A stretch of 64,000 nucleotides of DNA from Carnegiea gigantea. Its lineage: Eukaryota; Streptophyta; Magnoliopsida; Caryophyllales; Cactaceae. The stretch is from the NCBI GenBank assembly GCA_029747015.1, contig JAKOGI010000108.1, forward strand, positions 131,158-195,157, in the 5' to 3' direction. Every line of letters begins with the position of its first letter. Positions within the stretch are counted from its first letter, which is position 1. Below are positions 1-11,382 of this stretch, piece after piece. The notes beneath the pieces are model-generated. The model was given only the letters and a program-made list of their open reading frames with translations. It was not told the origin of the DNA and searched no databases. A program made the translations under genes and the position numbers.

Positions 1-176
1 CAACAGAAGCAAGTGAAGTGGGAGAAAATTAATACAGTAGAGCTCTATCCCTTTATCTAACATTAAATGCGATGACAAAATTATTAGACGTAGAGGGAAC
101 AAAAGAGCGGGTTGTTTTTAAATCTGAGTTTCTGGGTCTGCTACTTCTGATGCTCAGATCAGTACTCTGAGTGAGT

Positions 177-180
<4 letters not shown>

Positions 181-225
<45 letters not shown>

Positions 226-249
226 AGAGAGAGAGAGAGAGAGAGAGAG
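181..249. repeat. (GA)n microsatellite
   Basis: Two GA-dinucleotide tracts (181-216 and about 224-249) are separated by a short CAGGGGAGG interruption. Frames read through them give only Leu/Ser repeats, so they are not coding. GA/CT tracts are common in plant 5' untranslated regions and promoters, but no gene start could be tied to this one. Confidence 0.95.
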
Positions 250-2172
250 GAAAATGAGGATGCAAGTAAAGCAGGTGGCACAAGTTTTGTTTGGGTTTCT
301 GAGTTTCTCACATCAATTGGAAGTGGTGGGGAGAGATAAGGTCCACCGATTCGCATCAAAAGAGATAGTTGCAATAAATAATTAATGGCATTATGGCAAA
401 GAGTGAGGTGGTGAGGAAACTTGAGTCGTTGATATTATTGTTGTTACGTTGTTGCTTCCATGGCAAGGTCCCATCCACCGTACCTCAGACAGACATGTCC
501 CTATGCCCGCCCCCTATTTATGCCCTATATTTCCATCCCCTTCCTAGCCTACCCCTCATCTTGTTACTACTATACGTCCATATACACATCTATTTTAGTC
601 AGAGTTTCACATAGAGATCTTCTTTGTATTTTCTACAAGGATAATTTAGGAAAAACTCTTAAGAGAATTGTTACTTAAATTGTAATGCTTACCTTTCTTA
701 CAAAAAAATATGTATATGTCTAAGTTAGAGTTAGAAAACAACTCGGTATAGGTTGACTTGTTTAATAATTGAATCTATTTTGTATGAATATTGAAAGTAA
801 TTTAGATTTATTTGAAATTAAAATATAACATATTTTTAATTCAAATATATAGTCAAATTATGCCAAATCAAAATCAATTCAGTTTATGGTTGATTCATAT
901 TTCTTAGTAAGGTTAAGTTAAATTTAGGTTATGTTATCGTATTCGGTTAGACTTTCTCTACTCTATTTTCAATCATTTTTTATTTTTGTTAATTACATTA
1001 GGTTTCTTGGCTATTTAGTGGTCTTCGAGATGGTTGCATTTAGTTTAAGTGTTTTAACATGTTATTTCTCTTGTGTTTTATGGGTTCGTTTTGTTGGTTC
1101 ACTGTCATGTATTCATATGCATGCACCATTCAAATTATGCATTTTTTACCCGTTCTACCAAAATATTAGCCCAAAAAAAAAAGGGAGAAAAATCACTTTT
1201 TCTTGAGGAGAAAGATCAATCAAAGAATACAAATCACACTTTCCACGTAGACACCAAGATGTTCATTCCTATGCAAATCCAAGCTACAGATGACGTCATC
1301 AATCAACAAGAACAATTGCCTTCACTTCTACTCCCCATGAGAAAAGCCAGTTGAGTGCAAAAAATGTTTATGAATACAACACCATAACATTTCTTTCTCC
1401 TTCAAATTAAACTTAAAGTGTCATATTCGCGGACTTAATATGTAACTTTTGAAGTTGAAGTCAATATACCAAACTAGTAATATCTACATGATAATCTGTT
1501 AGGTTGGAAAAGAAAGCTAAAACAAGACGAAAAAAAGATTGACAGTACACTAGAGATCTATGTAATTGATCGGTTGAAATAAGTGATGCACTTAAAGCTC
1601 TCTCGTGCTAGGACAATACTGTTACTAATATCATAGTATGCTTTTGTTAACTTGGCAGTTCATGCTTTTTTTGTGGGGCCCGGGGGGGGGGAGGGGAAGA
1701 CAATTATCATGTGCGATAAAATAGCAAATTGTTCAACTTTCTATTCCCAGATCTTCTCCGCCTAGCTAGCTTTGCAGTTTATATTGCTACGATTGGATAG
1801 AAATTAAGAGTAAGCTAGAAAGAAAGACAAGGTTAGCAAAAGAAAACAAAGGAATGCAACATTTTGAAACTATAGTCAATCCATAGGCTCCCTACTTAGA
1901 GAGGTTCCATTGGCTAAGTCCAAATATAGGAGGAGAAAGTAGGACAAACTTGCAGTAATCGAGCCCCAAGGCGTGGTTAGTCACCTCATACACTCTTATA
2001 AACTAGGACAATGTAAACATGACAAAAGTAACCCAAATTAGATGATCTGAATTTATATCTAAACAAACACATAAAATAGTTAATTAGAAGTCAACCCAAA
2101 TTCAAATGGCCTGAATAGAACTGAACTGGCTAAATTATTTTTCCTTCAAATTGAGTTATTTTTCTTCGTAAG
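250..2172. other. Non-coding flank, no gene recognised
   Basis: The stretch is AT-rich with short unrelated open frames of at most about 90 codons, none of which I recognise. A TATA-like CTATTTATG lies near 515 and a G-run near 1681-1697. No transposon ends, RNA gene or coding exon could be supported. It could contain host promoter or intergenic sequence. Confidence 0.5.
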
Positions 2173-2252
2173 AAAGTTAGTTTGACCAAATCAAGGGCTG
2201 TCTAAATTTCCTATACTTACCTTTTCAAAAAAAAAAAAGTTAGTTTGACCAA
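2173..2252 (+). mobile_element. Tiny poly-A-tailed retroposon insertion with 17-bp target duplication
   Basis: The 17-bp sequence AAAGTTAGTTTGACCAA occurs at 2173-2189 and again at about 2236-2252. Between the copies lies an insert of roughly 46 bp that ends in an A-run abutting the second copy. A long direct flanking repeat plus a 3' poly-A tail is the signature of LINE-type target-primed retroposition, here of a severely 5'-truncated LINE, SINE or mRNA fragment. The source family is not identifiable from so short an insert. Confidence 0.6.
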
Positions 2253-2475
2253 GTATCAATCAACTTGAAATTAACCCAAAATTGAAACCAAATCTAATCT
2301 TATTGACTCAAATATGACCCAAAATTAAATCAAATGACTTATTTATCAGGTTCAAGAAAATGTGAGAAGAATTGAAACTATGCCTCTTGAGTGGAGCGAC
2401 GATGCTTACACCATATATGGGCTAAATACTCATGGTACACTCATGATTAAATAGTATTTCAATTTCTTGATTTAT

Positions 2476-2563
2476 TTATAAATAGATATATTCTACTCAT
2501 AAATTTTCCACATAATTAATGATACTGTCTTATTGTTAATAGATATATTCTACTCATAAATTT
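2476..2563. repeat. Short direct duplication
   Basis: A 26-28 bp AT-rich segment containing AGATATATTCTACTCATAAA occurs twice, about 60 bp apart. It may be a local duplication or the target duplication of a small insertion. No element ends are visible. Confidence 0.5.
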
Positions 2564-2870
2564 GGTTACAAAATAAATTAAAAAATTGCTTATAGAATCT
2601 TAGTACTCCCATAAGTTTACGAGTATACATAGGATTGCAACTTCCTTTATTTATAAGCAAACGTATAAGTAGAATCTATTTATTACCCATACAAATATCC
2701 AATAGTATCATCAATTATAGTCAGGATTCTTATTGTGGCTTACTGAGTGGATTAATACGGCTCAAGTTAGAGGATTTAAAGATTGGAGTGGGTTTAATAC
2801 ATGGGACTCTAAATTCAGTGACAGACGTATGAAATATGAGTGTTCATCTAATAAAATATATATTTTAGGA

Positions 2871-4300
<1,430 letters not shown>

Positions 4301-4305
4301 AGTAC

Positions 4306-5150
4306 TTATAGGATGAATTGGGACTAACTTGGTTGCGGGATTCTCTGTCAGGAATAGCCTACGACAGTACGGATGCTAGGCTGCTACTAGAGTTGCCTTA
4401 GGATTTCACATCCTAAACCCGAAAACTCATTGGATGGTAGTGCAGCTGTGAGAGGGGAAAGGGAGAGTATGATAGATCATATGATTATACTCAATATAAT
4501 CGCTTGGGCTGATATGATGATGATGGATAGATTTTTCTTTAAATACTCATGATATTTCATCTTAGCTTAATTGCTTTCTTAACATGTTCTCGTTGAACTG
4601 TACATGTCATAGCCCTTGAGAAACGTATCAAAGTAGCAACATTAAGTTTCAACTTTATACTGTAACTTTAAGTCAAAAGGTCATCGTTCATAGGGTCACA
4701 CAGTAACAAGAGATAGGGAGGTCAATTTTCACTCCGTGTATGGATGGTCTTTTAAGCATACACAGTCTGATATGTGTGTCATGACCGAGCTCCCACTTAA
4801 TTGGGCTCATCACTCTATATGCCATATGAATCATCAGTCTAGATTTTCACCCAAAAATCTAACATGACCCACTAGATTAACAAACTAAATGTTAATCTTG
4901 ACACTCAAGATTCGCCTTTTAAGGCTTCAATATGAAGTCATATCTCATATTCGACTTCCTAGAGTCTCATCTTAGACTTACTAAGGTGACTATATCTTAT
5001 CTTATTCATACACTTCCAGCATGAGTAATCGATATTGCACACCTAGTGCCAATATGATTTAATCTCATCCTGCCCGCTACTCAAACGTCAGGGTGATTTC
5101 TTGTGTGACTAGGGCAATCAGAAGCTTGTGACATTTCAACATGTCTAACA
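4306..5150 (-). repeat. Copia 3' LTR (left end)
   Basis: From 4306 to about 4480 the sequence matches the right-hand LTR (25167 onward), including the shared CCTAAACCCGAAAAC segment. Beyond that the two diverge. Read on the minus strand, a plausible U3 start TGTTAGACATG lies at 5150 and a TATA-like TATTTAAAG near 4540-4550, which would make this LTR about 845 bp. The inner boundary is an inference from the TG start and the position just downstream of the polyprotein stop at 5252. Confidence 0.55.
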
Positions 5151-5251
5151 AACAAATCAAGCATTTAGAAAAAGAAACTCCAAACTTTATTTCATAAATG
5201 CTCATTACAAGAAGAATGTATCTGTTATACATAAAAAATTTCATCTAAAAA

Positions 5252-6830
5252 CTAAACTCTACGAAGTCCTAGACTCAACGCATGTGCCTTGAAAGCATAT
5301 CTAGGAATCGGCTTAGTTAACATATCAGCAATTATCTTGTTAGTGGATATATACTTGATGACTACTTCCTTTGGTTTTGTGGCTTTTCGCACGAAGTGAT
5401 AACACCTTTTGATGTGCTTGAATTGGTCTTTCGATGGAACTTCGGATCTTTAGCGAACTGGATGGTATCTATGTTGTCACATAGCATCTCAACAGGGTCA
5501 TCAACCCCAGGAGTGAGATCAAGATCCTAAAGGAAACTCCTGAGCCACATTACCTCCTGCATGGCTAGGGTACATGTGACATACTTTGCCTCTATAGTTG
5601 GCAGAGCTATGTAATCCTACTTCTTACTGCACCATGATATGACTCCCCCACCCAAGGTAAAGACATAGCCTGAGATTGACCTGGACTCATCCGGGTCACC
5701 ACCCTAATCGGCATTTGAGTATCCTCTCAACTTAAGGTCGCCGCCTTGATAGCACAGGACCAAGTCAGTTGTACTATGAGGGTAGCGCGTGATTCTCTTG
5801 ACGGCTTGCAAATGAGTAAGTCCTGGGTTACTCTGGTAACGACTTACCAAACTAACCGTGAAGCAAATGTCAGGCCGTGTATATAACATGGCATACATTA
5901 AGCTTCCTACGGTACTAGCGTAAGAGACATTATTCATTACCTCCTTTTCATTATCTATTTTAGGGCACCAGTTGAGGCTCAAGGTTAAACCCTTCTCAAT
6001 TAGAGTGTCTATGGGTTTGGAATAGTGCATTCAAAATCATTCTAAGACTTTCTTGATATATGCTTCCTGGCTCCTAGCTAAGAGTTTCGTGGGACGATTT
6101 CTGATTTTTTCCACGCCTAGGACATACCTAGCTTCACCGATATTCTTCATCTCAAAGACGAAGTATAGCCACTTCTTAGTGGTTTTGATCATCTTCAAGT
6201 TGTTCCCCACCAATAGGTTGTCATCAACGTAGAGGGTAAGAAACATAATCCATAAGGTTAATCTTTTGACATACACACAGTGGTCTTCTGAAACCATATA
6301 TAAACCAAATGAAGCTATGGCTTTATGGAATCTTTACTACCAATATCTGGAAGACTACTTAAGATCATATATTGATCTTTTAAGATGACATACCTTACCC
6401 TCTTGTCCCTGTGATACAAAACTAATAGGTTGATCCATATAGATCTTTTTCTCAAGGCTACCGTTAAGGAAAGCAGTTTTTAGGTCTATTTGAAATAACG
6501 CTAAGTTCAAATAGGCAATCAAGGCTAGGAGTAGGCGAATAGAGGCAAATCTCACCACAGGAGAAAATATCTCTTCATAGTCTATACCCCCAATTTGGGT
6601 AAAGCCTTTCACCACTAGACGGGCCTTAAACTTATCGATTGAACCATCTCCTAGCATTTTATCTTGCAAACCTACTTGTTTCTGATAGACATACGTTAGG
6701 TTGGAAGATCAACAAGTTCCCAAACCTTGTTTCTCGCCATTGAGTCCATCTCATCCCTTATGGCGTCCATCCACTATTTGTGGTTTGGTGAATCAATCGT
6801 CTCTTGATAAGAGGTAGACTCCTCAACTTC
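5252..6830 (-). pseudogene. Copia reverse transcriptase-RNase H fragment
   Basis: This is the C-terminal half of a copia polyprotein, which would copy element RNA into DNA in cytoplasmic virus-like particles. Minus-strand reading shows the start of the RT domain (WMDAIRDEMDSM), then KARLVVKGFTQ and FQIDLKTAFLNG. The catalytic YVDD motif is intact in FLTLYVDDNLLVG near 6220. RNase H follows, with the usual copia C-terminus (ADMLTKPIPR) before a TAG stop at 5252-5254. The frame is constant from 6669 to the 5.7-kb region but is interrupted by several stops, some at positions where the family has Trp (for example after GYSNAD at about 5702). No integrase precedes it. It is non-functional. Confidence 0.88.
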
Positions 6831-7162
6831 TAAAGGAATACATAGGAATATTTCCTCTTTGATTTGAACATATCTCGAGGAATTCTTCCACACTCACTCA
6901 TTCGGATCCTAGGACCTTTATTATTCATTTACATGGGTGAGTCATCCCTCCTGCTTTCTCTAAGAGTGTGGATCCTGAGCATGTGGATAATCACTCCCAC
7001 TATCCTTTTAGGGCATGGGGATCCTCAACATGTGGACTAACTGCATGTTAGGGAATAAGAGATTGGGGACGAACCTCATTCATTGGTTAACTCTCCTCAT
7101 GTATTGGAGATTAAGGACGAATCTCATTCTCTTGAGCAGACAAGTCCACTAGAACTCCTGAA

Positions 7163-7462
7163 TTATATGCTTGTTCCTATGCATTCGTTGCTAACTCTGT
7201 TTCTTAATGGATTGTAGACATGGGGGCAACAAAACCCATAGTTTAGGACAAGGCTAGAAATAGGTGCCTTGGCCAGCTTAGGATAATCCCAAGCAAAATG
7301 CCCTTTCTTTCCACAGTTGTAGTACTTCACGCATGTTATATCCTTAGCTCCGGTGCTCTTAGTCTGATGCTTCTTGGCATAACTACCTTTAGGCACGAGA
7401 GTTCTGATGAGGATGAGGACCCTTATTGGCCTTCTTGCCATGGTAAGGCCTCTTGCCTTTGG
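7163..7462 (-). pseudogene. Copia gag C-terminus with degenerate zinc knuckle
   Basis: Reading the minus strand, the segment continues the gag frame interrupted by the chromovirus (KGKRPYHGKKANKG) and carries a knuckle-like stretch YYNCGKKGHFAWDYP. The CCHC metal ligands of nucleocapsid (Cys-x2-Cys-x4-His-x4-Cys) are partly lost: the first and last Cys are Tyr. A frame change separates the basic linker from the knuckle. It abuts the chromovirus LTR at 7463. Downstream, the expected protease and integrase are missing. Confidence 0.75.
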
Positions 7463-7908
7463 TGTTACGAGTTGATAATTCACTCAAAATTAGACCTGTG
7501 CGGCCTAACAAACTTTGCTTGGAACTCTTTCCTTTGTTTGCTAGTAAACCTTAAGGATGCTTAACTTAGATTTGTGAAAGGCTAAGCAAACACGCACTCT
7601 CAAAGGGAACTTAGAGAGAGAAAGCAAAGAGAGAAAGTTTGGGAGAATGCTCTTGTATTGCACTTGAATGCTTGGTGTACAAATGAGCCCGTTTGGGGGT
7701 ATATATATACATCCACCTGCTCAATGGACGGTGGGGATCCACTTGATCCAACGGTTAAGAATGTACATCCAGAATATTCTATACGTCTCCCTAACATACT
7801 ATATAACTCTACACTTGGGTAGAATATAATGAAACACTCTAGAACATACTCTAGAGAAATCTAGTGAAATCCAGGGTATTCTAGAGTATTCTAGAGCGGT
7901 CCGTGACA
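7463..7908 (-). repeat. Chromovirus 3' LTR (left copy)
   Basis: A 446-bp LTR aligning along its length with the copy at 22162-22603. On the minus strand it starts TGTCACGGAC, carries heat-shock-element-like TTCTAGAG repeats in U3 and has a TATA box (TATATATATA, plus 7700-7709) about 200 bp in. The polypurine tract at 7909-7921 confirms that this is the 3' LTR. Confidence 0.92.
7876..7896 (-). promoter_or_regulatory. Heat-shock-element-like motifs in chromovirus U3
   Basis: On the minus strand the pentamers run aGAAt-aCTCt-aGAAt, which matches the nGAAnnTTCnnGAAn heat-shock element except in the middle unit. Further TTCTAGAG copies lie at 7830-7870. The other LTR has the same arrangement (22571-22591). 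The motifs lie in U3 upstream of the TATA box, where heat-responsive LTR promoters carry such sites. Activity is inferred only. Confidence 0.45.
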
Positions 7909-7979
7909 TCCTCCCCCACCTAATCCGACGACGTCCTCATTGCCTTCTTATCTTCGTATGCTTAGATCTACTCCTTGAA

Positions 7980-9199
7980 TTGCCATAATTATTGAATAGG
8001 CTCCCAGCTGGCCTCACTCTCAGATAGACCTTTCCGTTTAACAAGGAGTTTATGTGTTGGTGGTTGGTAGGAATATTGCACCACTCGATCGGCTAAGACT
8101 TCTTCCATTTTCTTGTCATGTTGGACTTTCATGCCCAACGGTGCTCGGCGAGAGATGCCATGACTAGGATCCATGTTATCTCCATGGTAAGGCTTAAGCA
8201 AGCTCACATGAAATACGGGGTGATCCTTGATCTTGGGAGGTAACTCTACCTTGTAAGCTTGTGCCCTACCTTTTTAAGGATGGGGAAAGGCCCCTCGTAT
8301 CGCCGGATGAGACTCCGATGTCAACCACTTAACCTCGCATGGTTGTACATCTTGACAAGTACGAGGTCTCCCACTTGGAACTCCCTCGGGCGCCTCTTCT
8401 TATCAGCCCACTTCTTCATCTTCTTGGAGGCCTTCTCCAAGTAAGCTCGTGCCACCCCTACTTGGTCATTCCAATCCTTAGCAAACTTGTAGGTGGGTAG
8501 ACTTGATACCTTATAGCCTATGGCAAGAGAACTCGGGGTCAACGGCTGCTATCCCGTGACAATCTCGAATGGACTCCGACCTATAGACTCATTCTTTTGC
8601 AATTTAAAGGAGAATTGGGCAGCATCAAGTAACTTCGCTTAATCTCTTTGGTTGGCACTCACAAAGTGCCTCAAGTAAAGCTCCAAGAGAGCATTGACCC
8701 TCTCGGTTTGTCCATCACTCTGGGGGTGAAAATTGGTGGAGAAGTTGAGCTCAGAACCCATGAGCTTGAACAACTTCGTCCAAAAACGCCCGGTAAAATG
8801 AGTATCCCGGTCGCTTATAATGGACCAAGGAAATCCCAATACTTTACCACATGTTTGAAGAATAAATGGGCGGCTTACTCAGCAGAACATTCCTTGGGTA
8901 CAGGAATGAAGGTGGCATACTTGGAGTATCGATCCACCACGATAAAGAGCCAATTGCACCCTTCATTTGTGGGTAAGCCCACAATGAAGTCTATAGAGAC
9001 ACTCTCCCATAGCCTTTCGGGAATGGGGAGAGGCTTTTAAAGTCCCCAGGTGCTCCTTGCTCTATCTTGTCTTGTTGACACACAAGACAAGTCTTCACAT
9101 AGGCCTCGACATCATCCTTTAAGTGAGACCAATAGTAAGATTCTCCCACAAGGGCTAATGTGCAGTGTACCCGGATGACCCGCCCACTTGCTGTCACGA
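7980..9199 (-). pseudogene. Chromovirus integrase core, GPY/F-like module and chromodomain
   Basis: This is the C-terminal part of the chromovirus pol. Integrase would join element DNA to the chromosome and the chromodomain would steer it to chromatin marks. From right to left on the minus strand: part of the His-Cys zinc-binding region (YVKTCLVCQQDK near 9090); the catalytic core with its three acidic positions visible in FIVVDRYSK (near 8940), SDRDTHFTG (near 8810) and TERVN (near 8700); a linker with EFQVGDLVLVK; and a chromodomain (EEVLADRVVQYSYQPP to SEASWEP, 7992-8120). Several frame changes and stops break it. Its N-terminal continuation lies at 18886-19250, beyond the inner insertion. 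Confidence 0.88.
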
Positions 9200-9809
9200 C
9201 ACTCTGTTAGGGAAAAAGTTTTAATATTTATAAACTCCAAGTGCAAGGTGTATCGTTGAGTACTTAGGGTATTGTCTACAGAAAATTGTATTTCTAACCA
9301 CCAGAACTAACTAAAACATCTCAAGCTAGGCTAAATCGAAGGGGATAGAAAATAGAACTAAACTACTAAAGCGAAAACAAAAGGGCTATGATTACACCTA
9401 AGATAAATCAAGTGATCAAGTCAAACCCTCACCTTCCCAAGTTACGCTAGTATTCGGAGATGGTCGGCTGCATCATTAAAACCATCCAAGCCCTCTTTCA
9501 AGGGTCATGAGCTAGTCTAATTATTCTAACCTCCTATTTTCATAGAATTAGTTCAATTAAACTACAAGATTGACAACCCTTGACCTAGCTAGTGACGAGA
9601 CCATTTTTATATCCCAATCCCAACCATTCTTTCTCCTCACATAAGACAATCGACCTCACTTCCCAACATAAGTCAATTGCCTCAAAACACGGATGAAAGC
9701 TCTTTCAAGCATTTCATCGAATACTTGGCGGGCGTGAAAGAAAACTCTAAATTCTAGGCATAAACAAGGTATGATTGGGGCCTAAACAAGGTATGATGCA
9801 TATTTCCAT

Positions 9810-10208
9810 ATGCATCATTTTCATTCCTCAAGCTCAACTTCAAGGGAGGAAAGGGCCAAACGAGATCATGCATGGAAATACTTATATTTGGTCCTATTAT
9901 TTGAGTTCCATGACTCAAGACACTTTGTGGAGTTTGTTTTGAACTTCAAACTTCCTTATTCAAAAGGGATTTCCAAATGGGGATCAAGACTACCATGCAT
10001 TTCAAAACAAGGAAGTTCCAAGGAAGCAAAGGAAGATCCCACAAAGCTCAAAGAGGTCAAGGAAGTGGCTACACTTTGCAGAACAATCATGGCAGTGCCT
10101 GACGAGTTGGCGCCGGATTCATTCAATCATAACCCGGTCTTTGTTACTTGTTTTGTGCAACATTTGGTGGACCCACGGCTTGAGGGCCCATATAATATTT
10201 TAGCCTAA
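9810..10208 (+). CDS. Open frame inside LTR U3, unknown product
   Basis: A 132-codon frame starting at the ATG in the LTR-terminal hairpin (MHHFHSSSSTSREERAKR) and ending at TAA after NILA. I do not recognise a domain. It has a Ser-rich start, a basic stretch, a hydrophobic LYLVLLFEF segment and a Lys/Glu-rich middle. The same frame is open in all three LTRs (13330-13728 and 16850-17248) despite scattered substitutions. In the downstream copies it is the in-frame end of the gag/protease frame that crosses the purine tract into the LTR. In this first LTR it lacks an upstream coding region and would need its own promoter. It may be the conserved C-terminal tail of the lost polyprotein rather than a separate gene. 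Confidence 0.4.
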   Translation: MHHFHSSSSTSREERAKRDHAWKYLYLVLLFEFHDSRHFVEFVLNFKLPYSKGISKWGSRLPCISKQGSSKEAKEDPTKLKEVKEVATLCRTIMAVPDELAPDSFNHNPVFVTCFVQHLVDPRLEGPYNILA

Positions 10209-10735
10209 GATGTTAGCTTTCTAATAAGCCCAACCATGCTTAAATTGGATCTCATTTGGTTGGGCAACAAGAGACCTCAAAGGCCCAATGTCCAGGCGCA
10301 GGCCAGTCTAAGCAGTCTTCATTGTTTGGGTCACAACATTCAAACGGCTGGTCCAAATTGGGCAAACTTGTGCTTCCTGGAAACTACACATCCAGGGCTT
10401 TCCAACAACCCCACAATCACGTAATTTGGCCCAGTAAATCGCGAGATATGGCCATCCAAAGTCAGAGCTGCTGCAAGGGTGTGAGTGCATTAAAAAAGGA
10501 CGATGTTTGGTGTTCCCATTCGGTTCATGAACCTTTTCGGCTGCATTTGGACGTGTGACCCTTCTTATACCAGGGGGTTAATATAATTTGTGCAGCCAAG
10601 GAGTTGTGGCATCTCAAGGAACTCATCTTTTCCCCTTCCCCTTGATTATTTGTAACCGACACATTAATGTACCCTTTGGTGTGCCCTATGTTTATTTCTT
10701 GTAACTTATGCCCTTTCATTTGTGTTGTTCTCTAC

Positions 10736-10742
10736 TATAAAA
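10736..10742 (+). promoter_or_regulatory. TATA box of tandem-array LTR
   Basis: TATAAAA in CTCTACTATAAAAGGGGC is repeated at 14256-14262 and 17776-17782 in the other LTRs. It lies about 940 bp into the LTR, which puts the likely start of R near 10765. This is inferred from position and sequence only. Confidence 0.7.
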
Positions 10743-11096
10743 GGGGCTAGGCGTGTGGGTTGAGGGATCATCAGCTTGAACTCCAATTTCAAAGTAATAC
10801 TAAGCCTTTGAGTGTTCTCTAGTGTGCTTGCTTGAAATCCTAGTTCTATATCTTAAGGTTGGCTACCTTAAGTGGTGCTCTAGGTTCTTTTTGCTCTCCT
10901 AGGTGGTGAATCTTCTATATCCTAGATTTGGTAAAGAGAATAGCCCAAGACTAAGGCTTGCGTGGCTCCCAAGTGGGATTATCTCAAACCAAAGTCTTGA
11001 TTTATCCTCCCTTCACCTTTACCTTCGCTCCTTCATCACCCCCACATGCTACCTTTATTTTTTGAATTTGGTCACTTTGGACTCTCATATACATCA

Positions 11097-11382
11097 TTTG
11101 GTATCAGAGCTAAGGTTGTCAAGTGACCAAGAACCCAGCCAAATACATCCCAAAAGCCAAAACACAAAAACAACACAAACCAGCAAAACCGTGCAAAAAC
11201 CAAGCATCCGCGGGTAGCAATTTGGCACGGCCACACCGTGCTCCCTAGCACGACCGTGCCACCCTTGATTTTCAGTATTTTCAAAGCAGCACTCAAGCAC
11301 GGTTCCCCAGTGCCCCATTACACGACCGTGCCCTCCCTCCTCTTCTCCAAAACAACCTATTTCTAGCCTAAACACATTCCCA
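11097..11382 (+). promoter_or_regulatory. Primer-binding site and leader of array copy 1
   Basis: TGGTATCAGAGC (11099-11110), two bases after the LTR end, matches the 3' end of initiator tRNA-Met. The leader then carries repeated GGCACG/CGTGCC motifs (11223-11236, 11249-11262, 11323-11335) able to pair with one another, a plausible packaging or dimerisation structure (inference). The equivalent leader in copy 2 is 14617-14902. Confidence 0.8.

Larger units (their letters stand above)
9794..11096 (+). repeat. Tandem-array LTR 1
   Basis: A 1,303-bp LTR starting TGATGCATA and ending TATACATCA (imperfect terminal inverted repeat). The first 24 bp form a hairpin with 10-bp arms TGATGCATAT/ATATGCATCA around TTCC. 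A TATA box TATAAAA lies at 10736-10742. A 132-codon open frame occupies 9810-10208 in U3. It is gap-free in length against the other two LTRs and carries private substitutions. Confidence 0.93.

Noticed and set aside
53..374. Leu/Ser-repeat open frames
   Set aside because: They are products of the GA/CT tract and have no other protein character.
1676..1697. G-run as a regulatory quadruplex
   Set aside because: It is an isolated homopolymer with no gene context.
8648..9040. 130-codon plus-strand open frame
   Set aside because: It is the shadow of the minus-strand chromovirus integrase, which has catalytic motifs.
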